IMG/VR virus record: IMGVR_UViG_3300032308_001681
Coordinates: 30,542 to 94,541 of that record
Direction: 5' to 3' (one strand)
Source: a virus
Length of the DNA: 64,000 nucleotides
The notes under the pieces are model-generated. The model saw only the letters and a program-made list of their open reading frames with translations. It had not been told where the DNA came from and did no database searches. The position numbers and the translations under genes are program-made. This document shows, piece after piece, positions 63,051 to 64,000 of the stretch (its first letter is position 1; each line of letters begins with the position of its first letter).

Positions 63051-63330
63051 AGCAGACTTCAACGGAATCTCATACACCTTTACGGATACGCACCCAACCT
63101 CCCATGAGCTCGAGGCCTTTGACCCAGCTGTGGGAGATGTTGTTGGGTACATGCGCTGGAATCGGCAGCATGGCCGAGTTGAAGACATCTCGGTAGACCC
63201 AGAGCACCGAGGCAAGGGAATTGCCACAGGACTATGGAACCACGCTAAAACCTTGGGCGTTACGGCACCACAGCACAGTAGTGTACGTACAAAAAGCGGC
63301 CAAGCGTGGGCGGAAAAAGTCGGCAAATAG
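63037..63330 (+). CDS. GNAT acetyltransferase-like protein with MGRNKADF tag
   Basis: G-Y-M-R-W-N-R-Q-H-G-R-V-E-D-I-S-V-D-P leads to H-R-G-K-G-I-A-T-G-L, a canonical acetyl-CoA loop. The tail is H-S-S-V-R-T-K-S-G-Q-A-W. 97 residues. It is the most complete motif of the family and a good reference for the degenerate copies at 47-51 kb. Confidence 0.75.
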   Translation: MGRNKADFNGISYTFTDTHPTSHELEAFDPAVGDVVGYMRWNRQHGRVEDISVDPEHRGKGIATGLWNHAKTLGVTAPQHSSVRTKSGQAWAEKVGK

Positions 63331-63445
63331 CCTGTATGCTGTACCTATAACCCGCCGAAAAGTGTTGGCCAACAACTCGTTCCTAGAGTGGCTAGAGCAC
63401 CTGCCGTAGCGAATTGGAACGTGAGCTGCGGATAGGATGGGTTAT

Positions 63446-63518
63446 TCCTCGATAGCTCAATTGGCAGAGCAGCGAGCTGTTAACTCGCAGGTTCGTGGTT
63501 CGAGTCCACGTCGGGGAG
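63446..63518 (+). tRNA. tRNA-Asn (anticodon GTT)
   Basis: All arms fold: acceptor TCCTCGA/TCGGGGA with one U-G pair, D-arm GCTC/GAGC, anticodon stem GCGAG/CTCGC with loop CTGTTAA, and T-arm CGTGG-TTCGAGT-CCACG. CCA is not encoded in full. A TAGGAT box ends 7 bases before the 5' end, so its transcript may start at base 1. Confidence 0.95.
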
Positions 63519-63524
63519 CAAAAA

Positions 63525-63554
63525 AATAAGGGAGACAATTAAGTCTCCCTTATT
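63525..63554 (-). terminator. Terminator for the acidic repeat gene
   Basis: A perfect 12-bp stem, AATAAGGGAGAC and its complement, with an AATTAA loop. On the minus strand it is followed by a run of T. It may also stop plus-strand reading past the tRNA. Confidence 0.85.
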
Positions 63555-63564
63555 CTTAAAGTAG

Positions 63565-63708
63565 TTACTCCGAGTCAGCCTCGTCGGCGTCTTCGTCAGC
63601 TTCGACCTCTTCAGCTTCGACCTCTTCAGCCTCGACCTCTTCAGCCTCGACCTCTTCAGCCTCGACCTCTTCAGCCTCGACCTCTACGGTCTCGTCAATT
63701 TCAGACAT
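63565..63708 (-). CDS. 47-residue acidic repeat protein (EVEAE)n
   Basis: AAGGA precedes the ATG. The product is almost wholly Glu, Val, Ala and Asp: five or more copies of E-V-E-A-E. It would be a highly acidic, extended or helical chain that could mimic DNA or bind basic proteins. Good start, good terminator, so it is expressed as its own unit. Confidence 0.7.
   Translation of the reverse strand: MSEIDETVEVEAEEVEAEEVEAEEVEAEEVEAEEVEADEDADEADSE
63600..63677 (-). repeat. 15-bp tandem coding repeat
   Basis: About five copies of a 15-base unit (plus strand: CCTCTTCAGCCTCGA with few changes) encode E-V-E-A-E. Near-identity of copies points to recent slippage or recombination. Confidence 0.85.
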
Positions 63709-63764
63709 GTTTATTCCTTTTGGTAGATGGTTGGTATTGCCATCAAAAGGATAGCAGAGATTAC

Positions 63765-63866
63765 TTACTTATCGTGATTATCGTGTTTGTGTTTCCAAAC
63801 AGAAACACCGATAGCAATACCAATAAACAGAGAACCAATGACCCCAAGAAGTGTGGTTGCGTCCAT
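63765..63866 (-). CDS. 33-residue single-pass membrane peptide, leaderless
   Basis: L-L-G-V-I-G-S-L-F-I-G-I-A-I-G-V-S-V-W is a transmembrane helix, followed by the polar K-H-K-H-D-N-H-D-K. A perfect extended -10 lies at the leaderless distance. It may be a small lysis, exclusion or membrane-associated peptide. Confidence 0.6.
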   Translation of the reverse strand: MDATTLLGVIGSLFIGIAIGVSVWKHKHDNHDK

Positions 63867-63872
63867 AGTTTG

Positions 63873-63881
63873 ACATTATCA
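63873..63881 (-). promoter_or_regulatory. Leaderless extended -10 promoter, minus
   Basis: TGA-TAATGT, 6 bases, ATG on the minus strand. It is close to the best possible hexamer. Confidence 0.7.
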
Positions 63882-63891
63882 GCAAATGCTG

Positions 63892-63900
63892 TGCTAGTCT
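63892..63900 (+). promoter_or_regulatory. Leaderless extended -10 promoter, plus, divergent
   Basis: TGC-TAGTCT, 7 bases, ATG at 63,908. It lies 10 bases from the divergent promoter; both cannot be used at once. Confidence 0.6.
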
Positions 63901-63907
63901 ATGCAAC

Positions 63908-64000
63908 ATGAATTCCATGACCGGACCACTTATAGGCATAATCATTGGCGCTGGCACGATTATCGGCAGTGCCGTTGGCGTATCCACCGCTGCACCCGAA
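63908..64000 (+). CDS. Small Gly/Ile-rich membrane protein, 3' partial
   Basis: Open to the window edge. I-G-I-I-I-G-A-G-T-I-I-G-S-A-V-G-V is a hydrophobic helix. Predicted leaderless start. The gene continues outside the window. Confidence 0.5.
   Translation, partial: MNSMTGPLIGIIIGAGTIIGSAVGVSTAAPE

Noticed and set aside
63446-63518. tRNA-Asn as the attachment site of the integrase
   Set aside because: It is complete, 29 kb from the integrase, and no partial repeat of it was seen near 33-35 kb.
63600-63677. CRISPR-like direct repeats
   Set aside because: The 15-bp units are adjacent, without spacers, and in frame with a coding sequence.

Overview
The window looks like part of a large tailed phage of an actinobacterium. 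The evidence for the host group is two WhiB-like proteins, many start codons that coincide with predicted transcription starts (leaderless mRNAs, common in actinobacteria), and -10 boxes of the TAGACT/TAGGAT kind. The tail genes (a gp5-like OB-fold spike with collagen repeats and a P2 gpI-like protein) point to a contractile tail. A tyrosine integrase with a small HTH partner suggests a temperate lifestyle now or in the past. Both ends of the window cut through genes.

Layout. (a) 1-6.7 kb: tail tip, fibre and baseplate genes, with a GT2 glycosyltransferase among them. (b) 6.7-22.6 kb: a compact plus-strand replication and recombination module with winged-helix initiator, DnaC-like loader, SWIM protein, DnaB-like helicase, DnaG-like primase, SNF2-type helicase, MerR-like protein, a possible ssDNA-binding protein, family A DNA polymerase, RecA-like recombinase, three nucleases, a WhiB protein and RuvC. 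(c) 22.7-33.4 kb: SpoVS, many small unknown proteins, an HDxFGH protein, a DUF7178-like protein, a nucleotidyltransferase, a DpdA/TGT-like protein and an endonuclease VII homologue. (d) 33.4-36.1 kb, minus: integrase, AlpA-like protein, WhiB, HicA-like protein and pyrimidine-dimer glycosylase in one overlapping operon. (e) 36.1-45.8 kb, minus: a long operon of small genes plus a MoxR/CobS-like AAA+ ATPase and a CobT-like metallopeptidase-VWA protein. Its upstream part is visibly richer in GC. Eleven of its intergenic gaps hold a repeated tRNA-like RNA element. (f) 45.8-46.9 kb: a GC-rich divergent control region with no convincing large gene. (g) 46.9-57.3 kb and 60.1-63.3 kb, plus: many small proteins with GNAT-like, ADP-ribosyltransferase-like, zincin and ParB-like folds. 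(h) 55.6-60.0 kb: two M23 peptidases, a holin candidate, Hsp20 and a ribonucleotide reductase R2 whose metal site resembles class Ic. (i) 63.4 kb to the end: tRNA-Asn, an acidic repeat protein and two divergent leaderless genes.

The strongest unexplained signals are: the 11-copy acceptor-plus-T-arm RNA element that separates genes of the minus operon; a family of extended -10 promoters that place +1 on the start codon; the N-terminal tag MGRNNxDF shared by five adjacent proteins of two unrelated folds; and the way domains usually strung together in giant polyvalent phage proteins are here broken into separate small genes. All family assignments were made by eye from motifs. No database search was possible.
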